Assembly: GCF_050624435.1 (NCBI RefSeq)
Contig: NC_134537.1
Coordinates: 120,331,586 to 120,395,585 of the forward strand
Source of the DNA: Tenrec ecaudatus
Lineage: Eukaryota; Chordata; Mammalia; Afrosoricida; Tenrecidae
Length of the DNA stretch: 64,000 nt
Direction of reading: 5' to 3'
The position numbers and the translations under genes were made by a program. A model generated the notes under the pieces. The model was not told the DNA's origin and searched no databases. It worked only from the letters and a program-made list of their open reading frames with translations. The stretch's first letter is position 1. Every line of letters starts with the position of its first letter. Positions 45,001 to 55,855 of the stretch are shown here, piece after piece.

Positions 45001-46133
45001 TGTCCAAGAAAGTTACTGAGCTAGACCAAGTTGATGATACAAAAACACCTGGACTAGAAATATAGTTTGGTTAAATATCATTCTGGTTAGTTATCTCTCC
45101 CTGGATCAGTACAGTAATGGCCCATTCCCTTTTCAACAATCTATCCAAAAGACTTTAAATATATATGAATTAATTTGGCCATGTTACTTACTACCCTTCA
45201 ATGCAGCCTGTATTGACGATAAAAACCAAGTCCAACTCTTTAAATACAATGTAAAGAGACTTCAAATACTGTCCTTTACTTTTCTCCACAAGGTCTTTCC
45301 CACCTCCAGTAACTTCGTGGATCTTCTAGGTAACTCCCTTAACTAGTTCTCACTCAATCAGTGGAATTCTATGACAAAAGGGCATTTCTTATATACCGTT
45401 TGGGGGCTTGGGGTGGTGGTGGTGTAAAATGCTAATGTCTAAGTAAAATGTATAGTCACCTGCTATATAGATATCTTTCCTGAAGGAAATTGACATATTT
45501 CCGTTAGTAATCTGGTGGAACAGAGTGCTCTCTGCTACAAATCATAACCAGGTCTTAGGCCAAGCTGAAATGAATTACTGGGACTTTTACTACAGATTCT
45601 GCAATGATTGGGTTCTCTGAGGCCTGACTGGAGAAAACAAAGCATGTTGATATTCTCTTGCCTTTAATAGGGTCTTTAAATGTCCTAGTTTTATCTCCGT
45701 TTTACTGTGGAGTGTTAAAAGTTCATGCCCATGTTTACACTAGGGTGCTTCAGGTGAGCATCTCCCTTTAAGGACAGTAATCTCAGCAGCAATGAGGAAT
45801 ATTACCTTAAAGGGAGCCAGGGCCCTCCCAAGATAACAGAACAAGTTCTAAAGATAAACTGTTCCAGCCATGTGGAGGTGTAGACAATAGATTTGCTTTT
45901 AGAAAATAGAGCTGCATTTTTTTTCTGAACTACCCTACTAAATAAGCCAATGTCTTCTAGTCCAGGAAGATGACACTCCTTGCCTCACTGTTAAGACTGC
46001 CTGAAAATAGACCTGCTTTGTGACGTTGAAAAGGTATTAAATAAGTCCAAGTGTTTTCTACTGCTGTGTGATCCTGAGACCTGGTTCTCTTTCAAATAAA
46101 TCCTATCCATTAGCTTTTCATTCCCCCTTGTAG

Positions 46134-46165
<32 letters not shown>

Positions 46166-46224
46166 TGAAGTGGTATAAAACCACCATTTTAGCATTTTAT
46201 GGAGCTGGAATCTGGGAAGGGATC
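45001..46224. other. Intergenic; (AC)n at 46135-46163
   Basis: No gene recognised. An uninterrupted AC microsatellite lies at 46135-46163. Confidence 0.45.
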
Positions 46225-46555
46225 ATCAGGATAGTTTGTCTCCAATTCAAATGACATCAGCAGAGGTTCCTGTAGCTCTTAAGATGGCTCCCTCCCTCAT
46301 GTGGCCGACACCACACCTCACTGCTCATTGGTCACTCAGATTTCATGTCTTGTTCTACAGGCCCTTGTGTAGTGTGCCATTCACCCAAACATGTGGATTT
46401 AATGTGATACTTAAATTGGTGGTAGCTTCCAAGCAAGGGAAGCAGTAGCTACCAGGCCTCTTAAAACTTGAGGCCCAGATTGACATGGCATCACTTCCAT
46501 TGTCTGCTAATTAATCAAAGACAAACCCAGATCTTTTTTGGGGGGGGGGGGATGA
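46225..46555. repeat. Old interspersed repeat and poly(G)
   Basis: AAGCAGTAGCTACCAGGCCT, TAAAACTTGAGGCCCAGATT and CATGGCATCACTTCCATTG resemble an ancient mammalian repeat that I cannot name. A G-run follows at 46539-46550. Confidence 0.35.
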
Positions 46556-47167
46556 GGGGGTTGATAGGTAGGTTTATTGTGTCAACCTGGCCAATAAGTA
46601 CATGAGGGATTAACAGGGTCACAGTTTGATTGGAGGGAAAAGAGATTAATGGCTCGGTAAGCCCCGCCTCTCTCTCTCTTGCTCTCCAGTGATGGGACCA
46701 TCATGCAATTGCCTTAGCTAGTTCTCTGCCTCAACTTGTGAGCTACACTACTGGTGGGACACCCAACCCATGGATCGTTTTGCTATTGCTAAGGTTCCTT
46801 CCAGATCTGCTGTGCCATGCTGCTGGTGTATACATTGCTTGAACTGTCGGATCCAGTTGCTGACTATTGATGACCTGCCCTGATGTTTGCTGCCTGTGGA
46901 CGGCCTGCCTACATTGCTCTATGGAAGACTCAGCTGTCTGCTTCCTTGACCTTGGACCCAGCAATCCTCGTGAGTTGAAGGAATTCCAGTATATTAACTG
47001 TTCAACGGAATGATTTGAACCGAGCTCTCTGTACTACTGTGTGGACTAATTAGTTGTAATATTCCTTAGTGCTGTATGTAGCTATCATACATATATAATA
47101 TATATGTATATAGCTATTATATATATAAAATCATAAGTTTTTGTTTCTCTAAATAACCCTAACGCAG
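46556..47167 (+). mobile_element. MLT2-like ERVL LTR
   Basis: TTTATTGTGTCAACCTGGCC near the start, GACCATCATGCAATTGCCTT and GACCTTGGACCCAGCAATCC in the middle, a (TATA)n-rich segment (47085-47130) and TTTTTGTTTCTCTAAATAAC with CCTAACGCAG at the end. This order is typical of MLT2 LTRs. Boundaries are approximate. Confidence 0.55.
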
Positions 47168-47397
47168 GGGGTAAGAAACAGATCAATTCTTTCTCTCTTT
47201 TTTAAACATAAGAATAAACTTTAGTAATCTGGTTAAAAGAAAGAGGTAATTAACTACTTGAATCTACAGATGTTAGGAAGTATAGCAGTCAATCTACATG
47301 CATGGATAGACTTAATCTTCTCAAGGTGCTGAGGTTTCAGGAATGTGCTCACTGTGCCATTATTATGATTACCAACATTCTTCATGAAATCATCTAT
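47168..47397. other. Intergenic spacer
   Basis: Nothing recognised. Confidence 0.4.
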
Positions 47398-47521
47398 AGT
47401 GCTATGGATTGAATTGTGTCTCCACAAAGTATTTTGAAATTCTACACCCTATACCTCTGAATGTGACCCTACTTGAGGAGATAAGGTTTTACTATGCAGA
47501 TGTGATCTATGTGGTTAACAA
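47398..47521 (+). repeat. MaLR (MLT1/MST-type) LTR 5' fragment
   Basis: GTGCTATGGATTGAATTGTG, TCTCCACAAAGTATTTTGAA and CTCTGAATGTGACCCTACTT follow the classical MaLR LTR start (TGCTATGGACTGAATTGTG...). Truncated by an AfroSINE. Confidence 0.65.
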
Positions 47522-47700
47522 GGTCGTGCCCAAGTTATGTATGGGGCTGCTACCCGCAAGGTCAGTAGTTCAAAACAGCCACTCCATGGGGAAAGGTGAG
47601 GCTTTCTACTCTAGTCATCATTTTTGGGAAACCCACAGGGTCAGTTCTCTGTACAACAGGGTCACTATGAGTAGGGATCAATTTGATGGCAGTGAGAGTT
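47522..47700 (+). repeat. AfroSINE
   Basis: GGGGCTGCTACCCGCAAGGT, GTACAACAGGGTCACTATGA and TCAATTTGATGGCAGTGAGA. Confidence 0.75.
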
Positions 47701-48896
47701 TGCCAAAATTGAGTGGATCCTAAAATCTTCTGAATGGTATCTTACAAAAGAGGAAAACAGGCAAGTCAATAATCACACATACAGGGAAGACACATGTAAG
47801 GATCCATCTACAGACTAACGAACACCAAGAAATGCCTGGGGTTACCTTCCCACTGAAAACAACTAGGAAGGCTCTTTCCCTGAAGTCAACAGAAAGAATA
47901 CTGTTGCCATTATGTGCCACGGAGCCGTTCTGGCCCACCGCCACCCCATCTATACACAAGCCAACAAAACAACGCCTGGCCCCACACCATCCTCACAATG
48001 GCTCCTCTGCTTGAGTCCATTGCTGTAGCCACTGTCAAACAGACCAACTCTCAATGGAAGAGTATCAAATAATTTGCAATTATCTTTAATCAGAAATAGC
48101 AAGCTATAAATACAAACATTTCCTCCCTTCACAAAAATAAGTGGCATCCATGCTGAGCTCTCAGCAGTTCACAAATATTTTAAATGCCTATGTAAGGACG
48201 AGGTCACTAATATGTATTACATATGCAGTTTACTACCTTATTCAGTCATTTTTATATTTAATGGCCATGATAATCAGAATTTGCTCAAGTTTTATGACTT
48301 CTTTGATTTGGACCCCTCCCCACACACATGTGTAGCGATCAACATTTTGAGAAGCGGGAAACATATATTACATATTTTATGACACAGAGCTAAGATGTTG
48401 GGAGTATTAAGGATAGTTTATTAATGCCTAGGGTATCCTTCTGGCCTACCTGATGCTTTTGATTTACTAAAGTCACAAAAGTTATGTTGGCTTTTTTCCT
48501 TTTTTTAACAGAGTGAACTTTCACCACAAGGTAAAAAAAACAAACAAAAAAAACCCTCCATACAGGTAAGTTCATGTCTGTCCCATTGACTTCTAAGAAT
48601 TCCAAATATGGGGTCATGGAGAGAAGCTAAAGTCTTAATAAAAACCACGTGTTCACCATTAATGTTCACTGACCAAATCCTGCTTAAACTCGTGTACTCT
48701 CAAAGCTAATTCCATCCAATTGCCTTTTAATTACAGTCTCTTGCTCAGAGTTCCAAATATAATGGCTTTTTAATATAATTTTCACTGCTCTGTGTCCAAT
48801 GTAGGATGTAATCATGCAATTTAGTCCATCAGAGCCAGTGTATCAGGTAAGTAAAACACAAGCACACCCAGATTTCTGTACATGCATATTCCTGGC
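47701..48896. other. Intergenic with short RTE antisense piece
   Basis: 47955-48060 (GCCCCACACCATCCTCACAA, GAGTCCATTGCTGTAGCCAC, AACTCTCAATGGAAGAG) is the complement of the RTE 3' part. Otherwise no gene or repeat is recognised. Confidence 0.5.
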
Positions 48897-49605
48897 CAAA
48901 CCAAAAATCCAAATTCACTACCATTCAATCCTACTCATACCAATGCTGACAGGGTAACACTGCCTCTATGGGGTTTCTAAAACTACCGGACGGGGAGAGA
49001 AAGCTGCCTGTCTCCTGCAGAGGCTAGTGCATCTGAACTGCTGACCTTGTGGTTAGCAGTGCAATGTGTAACCTTTAGGTTAGATTCCCCTCACAGTGAC
49101 CAGATCGGACAGAGAAGAATTGCCCCTGTAGGTTTCCTAGACCCTTTAAAGACTTTGAAAGCCTAGTTGTTCTCCTGAGGTGTGCTGGTAGTTTCTAGCA
49201 GCTGGTGGTTTAGAACTGCTAAACCCTGCAGTTAGCAGCCCAACATATATCCATTATGCCACCAGGGCTTTGGGAAAGATTGCTATAAATCCTACTATTG
49301 TTGTATGACTATGACTTTTTAAAATCAAATCCTTACTTGGGAGATTTGGGTACATCTCACATATAAGACAGTAAGATAAAAGAAATTGATTTACTATCCG
49401 ATCTGTTACTGGTACGTAGTTAATCTCGAGGCTCTCAAACAACTCCACTGCCATTTTGATTGAGTCTGACTCACAGTGACCCCACAGGAGGACACAGAAC
49501 TATCCCTCTGGGTTTCCAAGACTGTAACTCTTTATGGGAGTAAAAAACCTCATATTTCTCTTGCAGTGGTCAGTGATTAATGCATAACCGCTACACCATG
49601 GTGCC
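48897..49605 (-). repeat. Three minus-strand AfroSINEs
   Basis: 48897-49080 (AACCAAAAATCCAAATTCAC, GTGGTTAGCAGTGCAATGTG), 49085-49267 (GACCAGATCGGACAGAGAAG, TGCAGTTAGCAGCCCAACAT, TTATGCCACCAGGGCT) and 49440-49605 (TCTGACTCACAGTGACCCCA, ACCGCTACACCATGGTGCCT). All have the same orientation, serially inserted. Confidence 0.75.
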
Positions 49606-50257
49606 TGTCAGTTCTTCATTGTCTAGGTGTTGGGATAAGAACACTTTCTTGACTGTCCCTTTTGGAGGTGGAAGGCAAGGTAAGAATGCTGTTCTCTACT
49701 CATAAAGATGTACAAACAAAATGTGACTACAGAAACCTTATCTGAACACCCTTAAACTGATTAGCTTACAAAGACATGCTTTGTTTCTAAAGCATGTATA
49801 ATTTTAATAACAAATGTAAAGTTACTCATGTTATTTTTTCAGAGTAACCAAGAGGTTTCATATAAAAATGCCATTGTTGAATTCAATATTTTCAAGTTTT
49901 TATCAACTTTTATATAGAATTGTGCCATGAATGATACCAAAAGTGATGACCTTGGCATGAACTTCACTTTTTTGTATGTGTATTAGAAGTGAACTTTTCT
50001 GCTACATTTCCGTTACGTTTCGGCTACAATGATTGGTCGCTGATAAAAGGATTCAGGTAAACATGCAACAAAAATATAAGTGCAAAACAAAATATTTATT
50101 CAATTATCAAGACTTGGGATTTGTTCAATGCCAACATAGAGAAGCATAAAAACCTAGACGCAATGATTTTGGGGGGGGGGGATATATTTCTCAAAGATAT
50201 GTACTTAAATATTTCTCCAAAACAACCTTTTCACCTTCAAAGTACTCTCCCATTACT
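49606..50257. other. AT-rich intergenic sequence
   Basis: No gene. A G-run lies at 50171-50180. Confidence 0.4.
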
Positions 50258-50343
50258 TCCCATATACACTCCAGTATAAGCCAACCTGAATATCAGCAGA
50301 AGCGCCTAATTTTATCACAAAAACTGCATTAAAAATATGCTGA

Positions 50344-52595
50344 CTAAAGGGAGGGTATTGTTTATATCTCCACAGAGAAAAGGGGACCAGAATTCAACCT
50401 GGTACTCCAAGATGTGAATGCAACATGCTGGTGTGCAGTAGGAAACCAGTGGAGAGGTCTGAGGAGCCAGCCCCAATCCCAACCACGAGAATACCTGCTC
50501 CCCCCTGCCCAAGAATTTATTTCAGAGGACAGCACTGAAGCTGCAGCTCAGGGAGAGGGATATGTCTGATCAGAGCACACGGGAGCAAATGAAGGGGAAG
50601 AGAGTGGAGCACATGCTGGCCCACCAACCTTGAGTACGATATTCCTGCTCAGAGCAGCCAATGCACAGAGAAGACCATATGGCCGGCCCCTCTATGAGAC
50701 AGGGCATCCTTCCCTGACCCATACCCCTAAAGGGAACAACACTGGAGACACAGTGTGGGAATTGCACCCGATCTTATCCCACCACACCGAGGTGAAACAC
50801 TAAGGGTATGCAACAGAACAGCAAGGGGAAGAGAGCAACAAACTCCCCAGGGAATACCAAAAATAGACTTTGGGGCCAGGTCTTGGCACCCAATCAGACT
50901 TGCCTGGAAAACACTCCTAAAGGCCAGCGAACAGTCCTTGAACTAACTACAGGCTTTTATTTTTTGTTGTGTTCTTAGGTTTTTTGGCATTGACTTTCTG
51001 TTTTCTTTTGTTGCTTTGTTTTGCTGTCTTTTGTGTGCATATTATTGTCTCCACAGGTCTGTCTAAATAAGATAGGCTGGATGAACAATCTGGAGGAGAA
51101 AACAACAGGACCAACAGTTCTAGGGAGACATGGGAGAGGGGGAGGAAAGGAAGTTGTGGTAACAACCCCAGGGACAAGGGAACAAGTGATCCAAATCAGT
51201 GGAGAGGAGGGTGCAGGAGGCCTGGTGGGATGTGATCAAGGGTAATGTAACTGAGAGGAATTACTGAAATCCAAATGAAGACTGATCGTGATAGGGGGAT
51301 AAGAAGAAAGCAAAAGGAAATAGAGGAAATAGCTAGGAGGTAAGGGCATTTATAGAGGTCTAAATAAAGGCATATACACATGGAAATATATATATGTGAG
51401 GGTGGGGAAACAGATCTATGTAGATATATGTACAGATTTAGCATTAAGGAAGCAGATGGACAGTAGGTGTCCACTCAAGTACTCCTTCAATGCAAGAATA
51501 TTTTGTTCTATTAAGCTTGCATTCCATGATGCTCACCTTCCCGACACGATCACTTAAGACAAAGCGGTGCATAAGCAAATGTGGTGAAGAAAGCTGATGG
51601 AGCCCGGGTATCAAGATATAGCATCTACGGTCTTTAAAGATTTGAAGGTAAAAAAGCAGCCATCTAGCTCAGAAGCAAAACCCATATGGAAGAAGCATAC
51701 CAGCCTGTGTGAACATGAGGTGCCAAAGGGATCTTATCAGACATCAAAGTACAAAAAAATCATATCCTTGTGTGCTCACCACCCCAATACAATCGCTGGA
51801 GAATAATGGAAGCATAAGCAAATGTGACAAAGAAAGCTGATGGTGCCCGGCTATCAAAAGATATAGGGGTCTTAAAGGTAAACAAGCAACCATCTAGCTC
51901 AGAAGCAACAAAGCCCATATGGAAGAAGCACAACAGCCTGTGTGATCATGAGGTGTCGAAGGGATCAGGTATCATCAGAACAAAATATCATAGCATTGTG
52001 AATGAGGGGGAGTGAGAAATGGGGAACCAAAGCCCATCTGTTATAAACTGGACAGCCCCTTACAGAAGGGTCGTGGGGAGATGAGTCAGTCAGGGTGTAG
52101 GTACAACAATGATGAAACACATACAACTTTCCTCTAGTTCCTAAATGCTTCCTCCCCACCATCATGTTCTCTATTCTACTTTACAAGTCTGGCTAGAACA
52201 GAGGATGTACATAGGTACAGATAGGAACTGGAAACACAAGGAACCCAAGACAGATGATTCCTTCAGGACCAGTGGTGAGTGGGAATACCGGGAGGGTCCA
52301 GGGAGGGTGTTGTAGAAAGGGGGAATCAATCACAAGGATCTACATATAACCTCCTGGGAAATGGACAATAAAGTGGATGAAGGGAGACGTCAAGACAGTG
52401 TAAGATATGACAAAACAATAATTTATAAATTATCAAGGGTTCATGAAGGAGGGGGTAGCCGGGAGGGAGAACAAATGAGAAGCTGATGCCAGGGGCTTAT
52501 ATGGAAAGCAAGTGTTTTGAGAATGAGAGTAGCGCATGTACAGGTGTGCTTTATACAATTGTGATGTATGAGCCCCAAATACAATAATTTTTTTT
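50344..52595 (+). mobile_element. LTNR, longest copy (about 2.25 kb)
   Basis: AAATATGCTGA (50333-50343) and AAATGTGCTGA (52596-52606) form a 10-of-11 target duplication. From 5' to 3': a 5' segment with AGCCCCAATCCCAACCACGA; a core (50515-50720) with GGAGCAAATGAAGGGGAAGA and GTGGAGCACATGCTGGCCC; a segment with GTCTGTCTAAATAAGATAGG; the region CTCAAGTACTCCTTCAATGC; two 243-bp units (GCATAAGC at 51569 and 51812); GGATCTACATATAACCTCCT; a G-rich tract; and the tail ending CAAATACAATAATTT. Every frame is closed by stops; the longest open stretches are under 100 codons. This looks like a full-length noncoding retroposon moved by L1 machinery. Confidence 0.85.
51569..52005 (+). repeat. Two tandem 243-bp units inside LTNR
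   Basis: Both units carry, in order, GCATAAGCAAATGTG, AAGAAAGCTGATGG, AGCCATCTAGCTCAGAAGC (or ACC...), GGAAGAAGCA and CAGCCTGTGTGA. Offset between first bases is 243. Unit 1 contains TGTGTGCTCACC where unit 2 has GTGAATGAGGGGG, the exit sequence. Confidence 0.85.
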
Positions 52596-52642
52596 AAATG
52601 TGCTGAAAAACTCAGCTTATAGATGAGTATATATGGTAGTAA

Positions 52643-54605
52643 GAGTGTTTCTCAACCTTCCTAATTCCGTGACCCTTTAATACAGTTCATGTGTGGTGAC
52701 CCCTTCCAACCATAAATTTTAAAAATAATTTTATTAAGGGCTCATACAACTCACAACCCCAAAATACATCAATTGTGTAAAGCGCATTTATACATTCATT
52801 GCCCTCATCATTCTCAAAACATTTGCTCTGCACTTAAGCCCCTGGCATCAGGTCCTCACTTTTTCCCTTCCCTCCCCACTCCCCCCTCATTAACCCTTGC
52901 TAATTTATAAATTATTTTGTCATATCTTGTCCTGTCCAATGTCTCCCTTCACCCACTTTTCTGTTGTCCTTCCCAGAGAAAGTCACATGTAGATCCTTGT
53001 AATTGGTTCCCCCTTTCCAACCCACTCTCCCTCTGCCCTCCCAGTATCACCAATCACGCCACTGGTCCTGAAGGGATCATCTGCCCTGGGTTCCTGGTTT
53101 CCAGTTCTTATCTGTGCCACTGTATATCCTCTGATCTAGCCAGACTTGCAAGGATTTGGATCATGATAGGAGGGCGGGAGGGGGAAGGAAGCATTTAGAA
53201 ACTAGAGGAAAGTTGTATTTTTCATCATTGCTACCTTACACCCTGACTGGCTAGTCTCCTACCAGAGACCCCTCTGCAATAGAATTTCCAGTGGCCTACA
53301 AATGGGCTTTGGGTCTCCACTCCCCACACCCCCATTCACTATGGTATAAGATTTTTTGTTCTGATGCCTGCTACCTGATCCCTTCAGCACCTTCTGATCG
53401 CACAGGCTGGTGGGCTTCATCCATGTGGGCTTTACTTCTGAGCTAGATGGCTGCTTGTTTACCTTCAAGCCTCTTAAGACCCCAGACGCTACACCTTTTG
53501 ATAGCTGGGCATCATCAGCTTTCTTCACATTCGTTTATTCATCCGCTTTGTCTTCGGCGGTTGTGTCGGGAAGGTGAGCATTATAGAATCCCAATAGAAG
53601 TATTCTTGCATTGAGGGAGTACTTGAGTGGAGGCCCAATGTCTTTCTGCTACCTTAATACTAAACCTGTAAATATATGCACATAGATCTATTTCTTGATA
53701 GTCATATATAAATATTTATATATGTACTTGCCTGTGTTTACACCTCTATAAAATGCCCTTTGCCTCCCAGCTCTTTTCTATTTCCTTTGACTTTCCTCCT
53801 GTCCCACTATCATGTTCAGTCCCAACCAGGGTTTCAGCAATTCCTTTGTTACATTACCCTTAATCATTCCCTACCAGGCCTCCCACACCCTCCTCCCCAC
53901 CAATTTGGATCACTTGTTCCCTTGTCCCTGGTTTTGTTAACACCACTACCTTCCCCGCCCCCCTCTCCCCGCCAAACTGTGGGTCCCGTTGTTTTCTCCT
54001 CCAGCCTATCTTATTTAGACAGATCTGCAGAGATACTAACATGCACAGAAACAAGAGCAAAACCAAGCAATATACAACAAAACAAGGACAAAAAACAAAA
54101 CACAAGAAAAGCTTAGTTCAAGGATTGTTTGTTGGCCTTTAGGAGCGTTTTCCAGTCCAGTCTGTTGGGGTACCACGCCCTGACCCCAAAGTCCACCTTC
54201 GGCATTCCCTGGAGACCTCGCTGCTCCATTCCCTTGCTGTTCTGTTGCACCCCCTTAAGTGTTTTGTCTTGGTGTGGCGGGATCAGCTCAGGGGCAATTC
54301 CCGGTCTCTGGTGTTTTCCCCTGTAGGGCTATGGGTATGTTAGGGGCATCATGTCTCATAGTGGTCCTCTGGACTGGCTGCTCTAATTGGGATCCTCCTC
54401 CTCACAGCCTGGGGAGGCAGCATGTGCTCTACTCTCTCCTCCGCCCCCTTCATTTGCTCCTGTATCCTATTAGATGTGTCCCACTCCCAGAGCTGACTGA
54501 ATGCTGTCTTTTGAAATAAATTTTTCTGGGGGAGGGGCCAACCATAAATTTTCATTGGTACTTCATACTCCATGAATTGGGCGACCCTCAGGTTGAGAAC
54601 TGCTG
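52643..54605 (+). mobile_element. hAT (SPIN-like) element split by LTNR
   Basis: 52643-52720 starts GAGTGTTTCTCAACCTTCCT and continues CCGTGACCCTTTAATACAGT. 54553-54605 ends CTCAGGTTGAGAACTGCTG. The termini complement each other (CAGTGGTTCTCAACCT-like), as in SPIN/OposCharlie-type hATs. Flanks GGTAGTAA and GGTAATAC match 6 of 8, in line with a hAT 8-bp duplication. Without the insertion the element is about 115-130 bp. Confidence 0.65.
52721..54537 (-). mobile_element. LTNR, full-length antisense copy (1.8 kb)
   Basis: CCAACCATAAATTTT occurs at 52706-52720 and 54538-54552, a perfect 15-bp target duplication. On the minus strand the element opens GGCCCCTCCCCCAGAAAAAT, has the core (GGAGCAAATGAAGGGGGCGG, AATTAGAGCAGCCAGTCCAG), GTCTGTCTAAATAAGATAGG, a single 243-bp unit, the G-rich tract (52860-52890) and a tail ending CCTTAATAAAATTATTTTT. 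It fixes the family's structure and shows that both 5' and 3' ends are retained. No coding capacity; the 118-codon plus frame at 53760-54116 is antisense noise. Confidence 0.9.
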
Positions 54606-55461
54606 CGGTAATACATTTGTCAAATCTGTGCTCCCATTCTTGGAATCATTTTCCAAACTCATTGGTTTGGATGGCTAATACCACCTACCCCATTTTTTCT
54701 GTTCACCTATTCTGTTGTCAAATCACTGTCCTTTCGTGTCCCTCTTATTTGCCAAAACAAAAAGAACTCAGAGTGGGGCAAGAGAGGCATTGTGCTTTTT
54801 GCCAAACACTTGTGCACTGATGGCTGCAAAAGTAGGTGCATTGTCGTGGTGGCAAAATCAGTCCCGTCTGCCACGAATCAGGCCATTTTGGTCACATATT
54901 GTTATGCTGTCTTTTCAGAACCTCTAAATAGAAAGCTTAACATTCTGACTTGGTAGAATGAAATCCAAATTCAATACAAGTCAACATTTCCAACTGTTCA
55001 TTCGTTGACAGATTTCCAGAACAAGGTCTGTCACCAATCACCATTTCACCTTTTTGAAACAAGAAAAGCACTGTACACTCTTTCCATAGTGCTGTCCTTG
55101 TCAGCTAGGTCCAACGTCGCAAGTTACTGCAGCATTTCTCTAGGCAGGAAACAAAATTTCGCAGACGCATGCTATTTTAAGTTTTGGCAAATCTTTTACA
55201 AAAAATTTCAATGACCAGAGAGAACCTTCCCAGGCAACACCACTGGGTACACTAACTCAAAGTTGCTAGATGCTGGTGTAGCAGGAAAAATGCATACTAC
55301 AAAATGTCCACCCAGTGTTTTTTTTCCTGGGGGTTATAAATCCATCCACATCTTAGATGCATCAATTCTTTAATATAAATGGAGAACGTATGCACATTTC
55401 AGAAATGAGACCTTTTCAGATACGAAGCCTCATCAGTCATCTGAAATTCCTACTATAGAAG
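54606..55461. other. Intergenic, nothing recognised
   Basis: About 850 bp without clear repeats or gene. Short frames at 54572-54927 and 55005-55214 lack protein signatures. Confidence 0.4.
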
Positions 55462-55645
55462 TCCTAGTGATCTGGTTACATGTTGAGCTGCTAAGCATAG
55501 GTCAGTAGCTAGAAGCCACGAGTTGCTCTGATGGAGACTTGGTTTTTCTCTTCCTGCAGAAGTCAGTCTTGGAAACTCAAGAGTGGCAATTCTACTGACT
55601 TATTGGGACACTGAGTCAGAATTGACTCCATTGCAATGAATTTTG
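55462..55645 (+). repeat. AfroSINE
   Basis: GTTGAGCTGCTAAGCATAGG, AGTCAGTCTTGGAAACTCAA and GTCAGAATTGACTCCATTGC. Confidence 0.7.
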
Positions 55646-55768
55646 GGGGGTTAGCTGAAGTAACATTCCGCTCCACTTCTTTTGGTAAAACAAGCATGTT
55701 CCATCCTCCTCTTGGGAGGACAAAACCCAGGTAGAAAGAAACCAGCCAAACACCATCCCAAGAAATGT

Positions 55769-55855
55769 TAGGGAGCCCTGTGGTGCAATGGTTAAGTGCC
55801 TGCCTGCCACGTTAAAGACTGGGACTTGGAACTCGACAGCCACCCCACAGGAGGG
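55769..55855 (+). repeat. AfroSINE head only
   Basis: GGGAGCCCTGTGGTGCAATG and GTTAAGTGCCTGCCTGCCAC; stops before the middle. Confidence 0.65.

Larger units (their letters stand above)
50258..52637 (+). mobile_element. Small TIR MITE split by LTNR insertion
   Basis: 50258-50343 and 52607-52637 join into an element of roughly 115 bp. Left end CCATATACACTCCAGTATAA; the right end complements to CCATATATACTCATCTATAA. The ends are about 20-bp imperfect terminal inverted repeats. The 2.25-kb interruption (50344-52606) is the LTNR copy with its duplicated target. Confidence 0.65.

Noticed and set aside
51569-52005. Direct repeats as a possible CRISPR-like or satellite array
   Set aside because: Only two units of 243 bp without spacers, in a mammalian retroposon; the same pair recurs in other copies of the element.
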